This document shows positions 1-8,542 of a DNA stretch of 38,083 bases, piece by piece. The DNA comes from Rhodoferax sp. OV413 (lineage in GTDB: Bacteria > Pseudomonadota > Gammaproteobacteria > Burkholderiales > Burkholderiaceae_C), in the NCBI GenBank assembly GCA_945861785.1, contig CAMAWD010000064.1, positions 1 to 38,083 of the forward strand, written 5' to 3'. How positions within the stretch are numbered: position 1 is the stretch's first letter; each line of letters begins with the position of its first letter. A program made the translations under genes and the position numbers. Under the pieces are notes generated by a model. That model was not told where the DNA came from. It searched no databases and worked only from the letters and a program-made list of their open reading frames with translations.

Positions 1-1
1 T

Positions 2-274
2 TCGGCCGCCGCGACGATGTTCGGCTACCGGGTCGACGAACTTGTTGGCGCGCCGCTGGAGCGCCTGATTCCCGCGCGCTACCGGGAGCGGCACCAAAGC
101 GACGTGCAGGCTTTTGGCGCGTCCGCTGGCAGCGCACGGCACATGGGCCGCATCCCGGACGCCAGGGGTTTGCGTGCCGGTGGCGAGGAATTTCTGATCG
201 ATGCGTCGGTATCGCAGGTTGCCATCGGTGGCGACCGTGTGTACACGGTGATTCTGCGCGACATCACGGAGTAA
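2..274 (+). pseudogene. PAS-domain fragment: 5' part of a sensor histidine kinase, cut by the window edge and an in-frame TAA
   Basis: The reading frame is open from base 2 and encodes the C-terminal half of a PAS sensor domain. It has the typical FGY...ELVG...LIP core and ends in VILRDITE, the usual end of a PAS domain just before a kinase linker. The TAA at 272-274 stands where an Arg or Lys codon is expected in the common linker ITE-R/K-(R/K)-x-AE. The same frame then continues without shift into RHAEHALRQTQ and the kinase domains. I read this and the kinase that follows as one gene split by a single nonsense codon. A sequencing error or two separately translated parts are the alternatives. 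The N-terminus lies outside the window. Confidence 0.75.
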
Positions 275-292
275 AGGCATGCTGAACATGCG

Positions 293-1609
293 TTGCGCCA
301 GACCCAGGTGGACCTGCGACGACTCATTGCGGCGCAGGACCGGGTGCAGGAGAACGAGCGAAAGCGCATTGCGCGCGAATTGCACGATGACCTGCAACAG
401 ACCCTGGGTGCGATCAAGTTCAATGCGATGGCGATTGGTGACCGGCTTCTGGCCTCTCCGCAGGCTGTGCCTGCGCTGTTGGAGGAGATAGACGATCTCG
501 CGTCGGGGGCCATCGGCTCCACCCGGCGCATCGTCAACAACCTTCGACCGCACATGCTGGAAGACCTGGGCCTCGTGCCGGCGGTCGAAGCACTGGCGGG
601 GCAGTTCGGGCAATACACCGGCATCGCCTGCCGACTGGACGCGGATGCCGATATCGACGATGTCCTGGCGGAACGTGCGGATCTCGCCACCGGCCTGTAC
701 CGCGTAACCCAGGAGGCGTTCAACAACGTGCTCAAGCACGCGCGGGCAGGCAGGGTGGAGATCCGGCTCACGCATGCGCCGGACGGACAGGTGGTGTTGC
801 GGATCACAGACGACGGTTGCGGAATGGCAGATCCCGGGCTGCGCAAGGCCGGCTCGTTCGGCCTGATGGGAATGCGGGAGCGCGTGCGCGCCATCGGCGG
901 TGGGTTGCGCGTCGACAGTCGACCCGGCGTCGGCACCACGGTCGAGGTGACCCTGCCACAGTCGGTGCTGGCCGGGGCGCCGGCAGATGAATCCCTGGAG
1001 GGGTCGTACCTGTCTGCCACGCAGCCCCTGGCCGAAGCGGCCAATTCGGCGCACACCGAACAGGACGCCTTGGGCGCAACCGACAGTGGTCGGCCGCCGG
1101 GCGTTGTCGACACGATCCCTGGCAACGTTGCCATGCTGGACCGCCATGGCGTGATCCGGCGCGTGAATCGGGCGTGGCGGACGTTTGCCGAGAGCAACGG
1201 CAACCCGGGCCTTCAGGCCGTTGGGCCGGGGGTGAACTACCTGGACGTGTGCCGGCGCGACGCCGCGAACGACGACCACGCCAAGCAGGCCTTGCACGGC
1301 CTGCAGCAGGTGCTCGAAGGCAGTCAGGCCACGTTCATCAGTGTCTACCCGTGCCACTCGCCCGACGCGCAGCACTGGTACCTGCTGCACGCCAGTGCGA
1401 CGCCGGGCGGAGGCTGCGTGGTGACCCACATCGCCCTTCCCAGCCGCGTGGACCCGGCACCGGTGGGCTGGGTGCCCGCCGAGGCGGCCAGCCGTGTCCG
1501 CCGTGAGGTCCTGGTGTGGAGCGGTTTCGGGCGGCCGGCAATAGCCGGGCGGGCGCATGTTCGACGCAAAGTTGCGCAGGGTCAAACGACATCGGGCCGG
1601 TGCCGATAA
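293..1609 (+). CDS. Sensor histidine kinase (HisKA_3/HATPase_c) with C-terminal PAS-like domain, 3' part of a split gene
   Basis: This is a NarL-type (HPK7) two-component kinase of 438 aa counted from a TTG at 293. The phosphoacceptor box ERKRIARELHDDLQQTLG lies at about residues 22-39, with His in ELHDD. The ATP-binding part has the N box (FNNVLKHA), DDGCGM and GLMGMRERV. After a linker, residues ~275-380 form a PAS-like domain with VNRAWRTFAESNG, NYLDVCRR and YPCHSPDAQHWY, a type common in sensor proteins. The TTG start has only a distant AGG upstream. The frame is continuous with the PAS fragment ending at 274, so translation alone would probably give a kinase without its first sensor domain. 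No response regulator lies beside it in the window. The kinase assignment is firm; activity of the split product is uncertain. Confidence 0.85.
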   Translation: MRQTQVDLRRLIAAQDRVQENERKRIARELHDDLQQTLGAIKFNAMAIGDRLLASPQAVPALLEEIDDLASGAIGSTRRIVNNLRPHMLEDLGLVPAVEALAGQFGQYTGIACRLDADADIDDVLAERADLATGLYRVTQEAFNNVLKHARAGRVEIRLTHAPDGQVVLRITDDGCGMADPGLRKAGSFGLMGMRERVRAIGGGLRVDSRPGVGTTVEVTLPQSVLAGAPADESLEGSYLSATQPLAEAANSAHTEQDALGATDSGRPPGVVDTIPGNVAMLDRHGVIRRVNRAWRTFAESNGNPGLQAVGPGVNYLDVCRRDAANDDHAKQALHGLQQVLEGSQATFISVYPCHSPDAQHWYLLHASATPGGGCVVTHIALPSRVDPAPVGWVPAEAASRVRREVLVWSGFGRPAIAGRAHVRRKVAQGQTTSGRCR

Positions 1610-1612
1610 GCT
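1572..1612 (+). promoter_or_regulatory. Possible FNR-type operator and -10 upstream of the diguanylate cyclase
   Basis: TTGC-GCAGGG-TCAA lies at 1572-1585, inside the last codons of the kinase gene. A weak -10 candidate, TAAGCT at 1607-1612 (three of six consensus bases), is centred 31 bp downstream. This is the weakest of the ten sites, because it lies in coding sequence and its -10 is poor. It is kept because spacing and orientation match the others. Confidence 0.35.
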
Positions 1613-1682
1613 CGGGCAGCATGAGCCATGCTGAACCCGCCGCCTGCGCTGCACCCTGCGCCGTGTGTGCTGGGGGATCACC

Positions 1683-2609
1683 ATGGGGCGCGTGAGTCCG
1701 TGGCATCTTGCCGATGCCGGCCCGGTTCTCGGGCGCGAACAGGTTGCATGGTTATTGGAAGGCTCCTTGGATACAGCCCTTCTGACCAACCCGCACGGAG
1801 TGATCGAGTACGCCAATCCTGCCTTTCAGGCGGTGACCGGCCATGGCCGTGATGAGGCGATCGGGCAGACGCCGGCCATCCTGAAATCGGGTCAGCATTC
1901 TCGTGCGTTTTATTGCCGTCTGTGGAGCACCCTGCTTGCCGGCAGTGAGTTCTGTGACGTGCTCGTCAATCGCCGCAAAAATGGCGAGATCTACCACGAA
2001 GAAAAGACCATCCGGCCGCTGTTCGACGCGCGTGGCCGCATCTCGCATTTCCTTTCGTCGGGGCGCGACGTCAGCACCCGGATTGCCGAGATGCAGCGGC
2101 TGACGCGCGTGGCCACCCACGACAACCTGACGGACCTGCCAAACCGCGCCTTGTTCCTCGACCGACTGGAACAGGCGGTGTTTCACGCGCGCCGCAGCGG
2201 CCAGCATTTCGCCGTGGCTTTGCTCGACGTCGATCATTTCAAGGCAGTCAACGATTCACTCGGGCATGCGGCGGGTGATGCGGTTCTGAGGGTGGTTGCG
2301 CAGCGCCTGCTGGAATGCGTGCGCGAGGTGGACACGGTGGCGCGCCTGGGTGGCGACGAGTTTGGCCTGGCGCTGCAGGGCGCCGTCGACGTCTGCAGCG
2401 CCTCACGTGTGCTGCGCAAGGTCGTGCGCGCCTTTGCAAAGAGCGTCGTCGTGGATGGCACGGACCTGTCTGTCTCGGTGAGTGTGGGCGCCTGCCTGAG
2501 TGCCGCGGACGGCGATGATGGCCATGTGCTGCTGGGCCGCGCCGATGCGGCCATGTACCGGGTCAAGCGGGCTGGGGGCAACAGCTTTCAGCTGTGCCGT
2601 GACGCCTGA
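1683..2609 (+). CDS. PAS-GGDEF diguanylate cyclase
   Basis: The protein (308 aa) should make cyclic di-GMP from two GTP. An N-terminal PAS domain (~residues 20-130) contains ALLTNPHGVIEYANPAF and the RRKNGEIYHEEKTI core. The GGDEF domain (~140-305) has DNLTDLPNRALF, DVDHFKAVNDSLGHAAGD and the intact active-site loop RLGGDEF. An allosteric inhibition site RxxD (REVD) sits exactly five residues before GGDEF, so feedback inhibition by c-di-GMP is expected. I chose ATG 1683 because GGGGG lies about seven bases upstream; an in-frame GTG at 1665 would add six residues. No transmembrane segment is seen, so sensing is probably cytosolic. It converges with the UspA-like gene, 25 bp away. A possible FNR-type operator precedes it. 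Confidence 0.93.
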   Translation: MGRVSPWHLADAGPVLGREQVAWLLEGSLDTALLTNPHGVIEYANPAFQAVTGHGRDEAIGQTPAILKSGQHSRAFYCRLWSTLLAGSEFCDVLVNRRKNGEIYHEEKTIRPLFDARGRISHFLSSGRDVSTRIAEMQRLTRVATHDNLTDLPNRALFLDRLEQAVFHARRSGQHFAVALLDVDHFKAVNDSLGHAAGDAVLRVVAQRLLECVREVDTVARLGGDEFGLALQGAVDVCSASRVLRKVVRAFAKSVVVDGTDLSVSVSVGACLSAADGDDGHVLLGRADAAMYRVKRAGGNSFQLCRDA

Positions 2610-2634
2610 ACCTGCGTATGGCCATCGGGGCGCT

Positions 2635-3321
2635 TTATGCAGGCGCCTGGCCGACCAGCAACACCGGGCAACGCAGGGCCGCCAGCATGCCGGGTGCGAG
2701 CGCGGGGCGGGCCAGCACCAGCAGGTCGGAACGCGCCAGCGTCGCCAGCCAGCGCGGATCGCGCGGCAGTGCCCACTGCGGCTCCAGGCGCACGGTCTGC
2801 AGGCTGCCGCCGAGCGTGCGGGCGAGTTCGGCCGCAACCTGCTCTGCCTGGGCACCGCCTGGGTCGCCGCTTGTGGCGACCGTCACCAGCGGGCGGTGGA
2901 CCGGTGTGTGCGCGCCAGGCGGGCTGGGCAGTTGCAGCGGCGGCGGACCCGCCAGCAGCACCAGGTCCGACTGGTCGCGCACGCTGACTGCGGCACTGGC
3001 CAGCGTGCCGCGCATGACACGCAGCGACCAGACCACGCTGCGGCGCAGCGCGATGCGTTCAGCCAGGTCGCGCAGCCGGGCCGCCTGCGCGCGAAAGCCC
3101 CGCTCCACGTCGTCCGGAGAAAAGGGCAGCCATTGCGCCTGTGCATGGGCCAACACGCGCGTGAAGGGAAGTGCGGCGGCGCTGAGCGACGGCGTGCTCT
3201 CGATGTAGACCACGGCCAGTTCGCGCCGCAGGCTGTGCGCCAGCGCCGACGACAGTTCGAGCGTGGCGCCGCCCGAGGCCGCGTCGTCGAGCAACGCGAC
3301 GACCTGCAGCGGCGTGCTCAT
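2635..3321 (-). CDS. UspA-like universal stress protein
   Basis: This 228-aa protein begins with a UspA-like beta strand (LQVVALLDDAASGGATLELSSALA) and continues ELAVVYIES, then a second alpha/beta unit (RPLVTVAT.., SDLLVLARP, CPVLLVG). It looks like a divergent tandem Usp with two short domains. The usual ATP-binding signature G-x2-G-x9-G(S/T) is not evident. The ATG overlaps the stop of the Lon-type protease gene (ATGA, 3318-3321), so the two are translationally coupled and the operator near 5.88 kb should control both. Usp proteins of this kind are often induced on oxygen limitation. Family assignment rests on fold-like patterns, so confidence is moderate. Confidence 0.7.
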   Translation of the reverse strand: MSTPLQVVALLDDAASGGATLELSSALAHSLRRELAVVYIESTPSLSAAALPFTRVLAHAQAQWLPFSPDDVERGFRAQAARLRDLAERIALRRSVVWSLRVMRGTLASAAVSVRDQSDLVLLAGPPPLQLPSPPGAHTPVHRPLVTVATSGDPGGAQAEQVAAELARTLGGSLQTVRLEPQWALPRDPRWLATLARSDLLVLARPALAPGMLAALRCPVLLVGQAPA

Positions 3322-5813
3322 GGCCCCTCCCGGCGGACCATCACACGCACACCGCGCGTGGACTTGCGCCGCGCAAAACGCGGCTCGCCGCGGCGCAGCA
3401 GGGTGTACTCACGCAGCCGCTTGGCGATCCGCCCATTCACGGTGTCGTCGCCAGGCGCGGCGGCGTCGCCCGGGGCCATGCCGGTGAGCAACTGCACGGC
3501 ATCGTCGACAGTGCACACCGCATGCAGCGCGAAACGGCCGTCGGCGACGGCCTGGACGACGTCTTCGCGCAGCATCAGTTGCGACACGATGCTGGCCGGC
3601 ACCACCACCCCATGGCTCCCGTCAAGCCCGCGCGCCGCGCACAGGTCGAAAAATCCCTCCACTTTCTCGTTCACGCCACCAACCGCCTGCACATTGCCGA
3701 ACTGGTCGACCGAGCCGGTCACTGCCAGGCACTGGCGCACCGGCACGTCGCCGATAGACGCCAGCAGCGCCACCAGTTCGGCCAGCGAGGCGCTGTCGCC
3801 CTCGACCAGCCCGTAGGTCTGCTCGAACACCAGGCTGCCGATGATGGCGTGCGGCTGGAAGCGCGAGTAGCGCGCGGCCAGGAACGCGGACAGGATCAGC
3901 ACCCCCTTGGCGTGCACCGGCCCGCCCATGCGCGTCTCGCGCTGGATGTCGACCACCTGTCCGTCGCCCAGGCGGGTGGTGGCGGTGATGCGTGCGGGCA
4001 TGCCGAACATCTCGCCGCCGGTCTCGTAGACCGACAGGCCGTTGACCTGCCCGACGCGTTCACCGCTCGTCGCGATGGCCAGGATGTCGCGCAGCATGGC
4101 GTCGCGCAGGCGCTGGTCGACCCGCGCGGCGCGGTCGCGGCGCGCGGCGATGGCGGCCACGACGTCCACCGCCCCGATGCCCGGGCGTTGCGCGCGCCGC
4201 GCCAGGTGGTCGGCCTCCAGCAGCAGGTCGAGCAGGCGGCGCACATCGGCGCTGATGCGCGTGGCGTCTCCGCTGCGCCGGGCCGCTTCGTCGATCACCC
4301 GCGCCAGTGCGGCGGCGGATGGTGCCAGCGCGCCCTTGCCCTGCATCTGGGCCGCCAGCGTATGCGCCAGTGCGCTCTGGGTTGCGGGCTCGCGCGCCAT
4401 GTCGTCGTCGAGGTCGGCGACCACGCGAAACAGCTTGTCGAACTCCGGGTCGTAGGCCTGCAGCAACTGGCAGATTGCGCGTTCACCCACCAGCACCACC
4501 TTGACGTCGAGTGCGATCGGCTGGGGTTCGAGCTGCGTGGTTGACACCAGGCTGTACATCTCGGCCATCGATTCGATCCGGATCTGGCTGCGCAGCAGCG
4601 CGCGTTTGAGCGCGTCCCAGGCGAACGGCTGGGTCAGCAGCTTGACCGCGTCCACCAGCAGATAACCGCCGTTGGCGCGGTGCAGAAGACCGGCCTTGAT
4701 ATGCCGGAAATCCGTCACCAGCATGCCGAAATGCGCCATGTGGTCGACCCGGCCGACAAGGTTCTGGTAACTCGGGAAATCGGCCTCGACGATCGGTGCA
4801 CCGTCTCCGCCGCTGCTGTCGACCACCAGGTTGACCTCGTAGCGGGAGAGCTCCGCGGCCTGGGTGGCGTGCTCGCCTTCTTCGTGGGCCCGAAATGCGT
4901 CGGCATTCTCGATCACGGCCGCACGCACCGCTTCCAGGTGGGTGCAGACAGCGGGCATGTCGGCATACCGCACCTTGGTGTCGTCCACCGCGTGGTCGAC
5001 CGCCAGTTTGCTGGTGGCCCGGTTCAGGGTGCGCAGCTTGTCGGCGTGTTCCTTGCGCAGGCGCATCGAGGCGCGCAGCACCTGCAGCAGGCGCTCCTGC
5101 AACTGGCCCACCGCCTGCTCCAGGCGCTTGCGTTCGTCCAGCGGCAGTGCCTCGAAGTCCTGGGTCGACATGACTTCGCCGCCCTTGCGGGGCGCGAACG
5201 TGAACCCGACGGGCGTGCGCACCATCACCAGGCTCTGCCGGTCAGCCTCTTCGCTGACCGCCAGCAGCCCGTGCTCCGCGCTCTCCTTGAACGCGGTGTT
5301 GAGCCGCTCCATTTCTGCCGCGTATTCCTCGGACTCGAAGGCCGCCGGAATGGTGGTGCGCAGCTCGTCGACCAGTGCGCGCATGTCCGAGCGCAGGGTG
5401 GCACCGCGGCCGGAGGGAAGTTGCAGCGCGATCGGCTGGTGCGGACGCTCGAAGTTGTTGACGTAGACCCAGTCGAAACGGTGAATGCCGTTGTGCGCCA
5501 GGTGCGCGTCGATGGCGCGCCGCGCCAGGCTGCGTTTGCCCGATCCATTGGGCCCCATCACGAACAGGTGGTAACCGGCGTGGCGCATGCCAATGCCGAA
5601 CTCCACGGCGGCGCGGGCGCGCTCCTGGCCGACGATCGCCGCCGGGCCGGAGGGCATGGCGCCACCCGGCAAGTCTTCGAGCCCGAGCGTGCCGGCGTCG
5701 CAGCGCCGGGAGAGTTCGTCCACTGCCAGGCGATGTGCCACGAGGGACGTACCGACCCCTGTGCCGGAGAGTGCGCTGGAGCCGTGGCCAGTGGGCAACT
5801 GGGTCGATGTCAT
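3318..5813 (-). CDS. Lon-family ATP-dependent protease, LonB/YcbZ type (AAA_32 + Lon_C)
   Basis: This 831-aa protein is a Lon relative without the classical N-terminal substrate domain. The Walker A motif GPNGSGK lies at about residues 89-95, with FVMGPNG typical of this group. A long insert (~200-300) follows, and the Walker B region is near GGYLLVDAVKLL. The C-terminal Lon protease domain has GDSASLAE (Ser ~674) and GGVNEKVEGFF (Lys ~717). The 43-residue spacing equals that of the canonical Lon Ser-Lys dyad, so it should be an active protease. The ATG has GGAG eight bases upstream. It leads an operon with the UspA-like gene, which overlaps its stop by four bases. A FNR-type operator with a well-placed -10 lies just upstream. 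It differs clearly from the canonical Lon near 21 kb. Confidence 0.93.
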   Translation of the reverse strand: MTSTQLPTGHGSSALSGTGVGTSLVAHRLAVDELSRRCDAGTLGLEDLPGGAMPSGPAAIVGQERARAAVEFGIGMRHAGYHLFVMGPNGSGKRSLARRAIDAHLAHNGIHRFDWVYVNNFERPHQPIALQLPSGRGATLRSDMRALVDELRTTIPAAFESEEYAAEMERLNTAFKESAEHGLLAVSEEADRQSLVMVRTPVGFTFAPRKGGEVMSTQDFEALPLDERKRLEQAVGQLQERLLQVLRASMRLRKEHADKLRTLNRATSKLAVDHAVDDTKVRYADMPAVCTHLEAVRAAVIENADAFRAHEEGEHATQAAELSRYEVNLVVDSSGGDGAPIVEADFPSYQNLVGRVDHMAHFGMLVTDFRHIKAGLLHRANGGYLLVDAVKLLTQPFAWDALKRALLRSQIRIESMAEMYSLVSTTQLEPQPIALDVKVVLVGERAICQLLQAYDPEFDKLFRVVADLDDDMAREPATQSALAHTLAAQMQGKGALAPSAAALARVIDEAARRSGDATRISADVRRLLDLLLEADHLARRAQRPGIGAVDVVAAIAARRDRAARVDQRLRDAMLRDILAIATSGERVGQVNGLSVYETGGEMFGMPARITATTRLGDGQVVDIQRETRMGGPVHAKGVLILSAFLAARYSRFQPHAIIGSLVFEQTYGLVEGDSASLAELVALLASIGDVPVRQCLAVTGSVDQFGNVQAVGGVNEKVEGFFDLCAARGLDGSHGVVVPASIVSQLMLREDVVQAVADGRFALHAVCTVDDAVQLLTGMAPGDAAAPGDDTVNGRIAKRLREYTLLRRGEPRFARRKSTRGVRVMVRREGP

Positions 5814-5852
5814 GCGGGGAACTCCATGGGACGGCCTTGAACGGCCACCGCC

Positions 5853-5893
5853 ATACTAGGCGGGCAGCCTGCAATCGTCTTGAGGCACGTCAA
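5853..5893 (-). promoter_or_regulatory. FNR-type operator and -10 for the Lon/Usp operon
   Basis: The operator TTGA-GGCACG-TCAA lies at 5880-5893 and reads TTGA-CGTGCC-TCAA toward the operon. On the minus strand TAGTAT (5853-5858, four of six -10 bases) is centred 31 bp from it. This predicts a start near 5846, about 32 bases before the ATG at 5813, with the operator centred near -41. No good -35 is present, as expected for an activator-dependent class II promoter. Confidence 0.65.
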
Positions 5894-5924
5894 GACGCAC
5901 GGAACTCCCGGCACCAAAAACGGT

Positions 5925-6887
5925 TCACTGGCACACGCCCGTCGCGCCAGCGGCGCTGGCCGGCGCCCCGCGCACACCATCGATGTCTTCGAGTTGCTCC
6001 AGCGGCACGGCAGGTTTGGGCGCCTCGTACTTGACCTCCCGGTTGACCGGAACCTGCGCCAGTGGAAGGTCCTTGGGCTGGAGGGCGCCGACCCAGGCGT
6101 CGAACCCGCGCCAGGCGACTTCCGGCCTGGACAGGGCGGCTTCGTAGGTGCGCCACCAGCGGGCCTTGGTGCCGCCCAGGTAGGCGTGCGAGACCAGAAT
6201 CAGGTCCGAGGGGCGCAGCGTGATGACGCGTTCGACGACCTGCGCAAAGTCTTGGTCGGTGGAGCCGCGTGCCCACAGGCTGTAGTCGCACAGGGAGCCG
6301 CCGCCCATCTCCTTGAATGGCACGTTGGACACGGATATGACCCGGGCGCGGTGCTCGCGCGGCGCGTACACCACGGCGCGTTCCGCCGCCGTGCCGCGGC
6401 CCAGCACGTAGGCGATGCCCAGCGCGTCGGCGGCCTTGAGGGTGTTTGCGTCGTAGGCGAAATAGCGGCTGCCGAAGACGCGCATGGGGCGGCCGGTCGC
6501 GCGCAGCACCGACTGCTGCACCTGCTGCATGGTGCGGTACTGCTGCTGGTAGGGAACGTCCCAGAATGCGGTCTCGGCATGGATGCCGGAGATCACATGG
6601 CCCTTGGCGACCAGCCGGCGGAAGTCATCGGGCCAGCGGGCCAGGACCTTGTCCTCCACCTGCACCAGCGCGGTGAGTTTGCGCCGGTCCAGTTCGCGCT
6701 CCCAGTGGCGAATGCCGTCGATACCTTCGAACTCGATCAGCATCACCAGGCCGTTGGTCCTGCCGTCGGTTGCCGGCGAACGGTCGGGCGCACTGGCGCA
6801 GGCGTGCAGCAGCAGCAGGGTGGCGACAACAACAACGGCCTTTGCCAGTCGGGCGAGGCCGGGGGCAAATGGGTGCAGATTCTTCAC
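5925..6887 (-). CDS. Polysaccharide deacetylase-like lipoprotein lacking key catalytic residues
   Basis: This 320-aa protein starts at GTG 6887, with AGAGG about seven bases upstream. The N-terminus has a charged stretch, a hydrophobic helix and a lipobox ending LLLLHAC, so it should be a lipoprotein. The middle follows the NodB/polysaccharide deacetylase pattern: GHVISGIHAETAF, then a TGRPMRVFGSRYFAYD..TLKAADALGIAYV segment. However, the first motif (usually TFDDG) reads MLIEFEGIDG, and the second metal-binding His of H-x3-H is Phe. The protein may be a non-catalytic sugar-binding relative or an atypical enzyme. Its promoter is unclear; the operator at 7007-7020 points mainly the other way. 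Confidence 0.65.
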   Translation of the reverse strand: MKNLHPFAPGLARLAKAVVVVATLLLLHACASAPDRSPATDGRTNGLVMLIEFEGIDGIRHWERELDRRKLTALVQVEDKVLARWPDDFRRLVAKGHVISGIHAETAFWDVPYQQQYRTMQQVQQSVLRATGRPMRVFGSRYFAYDANTLKAADALGIAYVLGRGTAAERAVVYAPREHRARVISVSNVPFKEMGGGSLCDYSLWARGSTDQDFAQVVERVITLRPSDLILVSHAYLGGTKARWWRTYEAALSRPEVAWRGFDAWVGALQPKDLPLAQVPVNREVKYEAPKPAVPLEQLEDIDGVRGAPASAAGATGVCQ

Positions 6888-7006
6888 GTTCGTTCCTCTG
6901 TCGGTGGTGGTGGCAGTGCTGCCAGGGCGCCCCCCGTTGTTCTATTCGGAAACCATGCGCCATGTCATGCCAGGCAGCCATGCTGGGCCCGTGCGCCGCA
7001 TTCCGA

Positions 7007-7047
7007 TTGAGCGTACTCAACCTGGCCCGGTAGTTGAGGTCTAGGAT
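7007..7047 (+). promoter_or_regulatory. FNR-type operator and -10 for the FadL-type porin
   Basis: TTGA-GCGTAC-TCAA at 7007-7020 is a perfect ten-base-arm palindrome apart from its centre. TAGGAT at 7042-7047 (four of six) is centred exactly 31 bp downstream. The predicted start is near 7054, giving a leader of about 77 bases before ATG 7131. It might also act on the divergent lipoprotein gene, but no good -10 is seen on that side. Confidence 0.65.
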
Positions 7048-7130
7048 GAATTCGAAGTTATGGGAGGCCAGGAAAAATGAAGCGCGTGGCCGCCCCGTTT
7101 CCATCATTCACACAGCCAAGGAGAATTGCC

Positions 7131-8534
7131 ATGACCAAGTCCTTCACCCTGTCCCCAAGCGCCCGCGCGGTGGTTAGCCTGCTTTTTGCTGTTGGTGCCG
7201 TGCCTGCGTTCGCCGCCGGATTCCAGCTCAACGAGACCTCCGGCTCCGGGCTGGGCAGCGCCTTTGCGGGTGGCGCCGCAATCGCCGAGGACGCCAGCAC
7301 CATGTGGTCCAACGTGGCCGGCATGTCGCGGATTCGAAGCACCCAGGTTGTCGGCACGCTGCACCTGGTGCAGCCGTCGCTGAAGTTCAGGGACGGTGGT
7401 TCGGTGGCGGCCACCAACCAGGTGCTCGGGGGCAACGGCGGTGATGCCGGTGGCCTGAATTTCGTGCCGAACCTGTATGTCGTCAAGCCGATCGACACCA
7501 ACCTGGCCGTCGGGATCGGCATGACCGGGCCATGGGGCCTGGTCACCGAATACGACGCCGGGTGGGCCGGCCGTTTCCAGGCCATCAAGTCCGGCATCAA
7601 GACCATCAACATCAACCCCGGTGTTTCGTACAAGGCGAGCGGTGGTGTTGCGCTGGGTTTTGGCTTGAACCTGCAGCACATGTCGGCCGAGTTCACCAAC
7701 CAGGTGAACTATTCGGGCGCTTTGCTCAGCGCCGCAGTGCTTGGTGGCGCCACACCTTTGCAGCAGGCTGCCGTGGCCGCAGCCACACCGGGCCTGGAGT
7801 CGGGTGCGCGCGTAAAGGGGTCCGACAACGCGTATGGCTGGAATGCCGGTGCGTTGTGGGACGTCGGTGCCGGATCGCGTATCGGCGCGCACTACCGTTC
7901 ACCCGTGAAATACCATCTGGACGGCAATGCCTCGTTCTCCAACCCGGCCTTGTCGCCCCTGCTGGGCCCGCTGATTGGCGGCCTGGGCGCCGCGGTCAAT
8001 GCGGGGCGGCTGTTCGACTCGGCCATCACGTCGGACGTCAAGATCCCGGCAGTCGTCAACCTCTCATGGTTCGGTGCCCTCAATGACCGCTGGGACATGA
8101 TGGCCGATGCGCAGTGGACGGGGTGGTCGAGCATCAAGACGCTGAGTTTCGTGCGGGCCGATGGCACGGTGCTGCAAAGCACGCCGGAGAACTTCAAGAA
8201 CACCTGGAAACTCGCGGTGGGGGCCAACCACCGCTACAGCGACGCTCTCACGTTCAAGGGCGGTCTGGCTTTCGACCGGTCGCCGGTGCAGACAGCGTTT
8301 CGCACGGCGCGGCTTCCCGATGCCGACCGCACGTGGCTGACTGCGGGCGTCCAGTACCGGCCCAATCCGAAAATGACGGTGGACTTCGGGGCAGCCTATG
8401 TGTTTGTGAAGAAGGCCACCATCGACAGCAATCCGACACGCGACCCGCTCGTAACGGCTGCCGGCGGCTTGCTCAACGGCAGCTACAAGAGCAACACGAA
8501 GATCCTCACGGCGCAGGTGAACTACGCCTTCTGA
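7131..8534 (+). CDS. FadL/OmpP1-type outer-membrane transporter for hydrophobic compounds
   Basis: This 467-aa protein has a clear Sec signal peptide (about 25 residues, ending AVPAFA) followed by AGFQLNETSGSGLGSAFAGGAAIAED, the N-terminal hatch signature of FadL proteins. The rest is rich in alternating strands (GVALGFGLNLQ, YGWNAGALWDV, GSRIGAHYRSPV) and ends in aromatic F after NYA, as in outer-membrane beta-barrels. FadL proteins let long-chain fatty acids or other hydrophobic molecules cross the outer membrane. ATG 7131 has AAGGAG eight bases upstream and begins the signal peptide; an in-frame ATG at 7077 would only add an implausible leader. A FNR-type operator precedes it. Confidence 0.92.
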   Translation: MTKSFTLSPSARAVVSLLFAVGAVPAFAAGFQLNETSGSGLGSAFAGGAAIAEDASTMWSNVAGMSRIRSTQVVGTLHLVQPSLKFRDGGSVAATNQVLGGNGGDAGGLNFVPNLYVVKPIDTNLAVGIGMTGPWGLVTEYDAGWAGRFQAIKSGIKTININPGVSYKASGGVALGFGLNLQHMSAEFTNQVNYSGALLSAAVLGGATPLQQAAVAAATPGLESGARVKGSDNAYGWNAGALWDVGAGSRIGAHYRSPVKYHLDGNASFSNPALSPLLGPLIGGLGAAVNAGRLFDSAITSDVKIPAVVNLSWFGALNDRWDMMADAQWTGWSSIKTLSFVRADGTVLQSTPENFKNTWKLAVGANHRYSDALTFKGGLAFDRSPVQTAFRTARLPDADRTWLTAGVQYRPNPKMTVDFGAAYVFVKKATIDSNPTRDPLVTAAGGLLNGSYKSNTKILTAQVNYAF

Positions 8535-8542
8535 TCTTTTGC

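Noticed and set aside
79-1203. Long minus-strand frame opposite the histidine kinase
   Set aside because: Ser/Arg/Ala-rich shadow without domain patterns; the plus strand carries clear kinase motifs.
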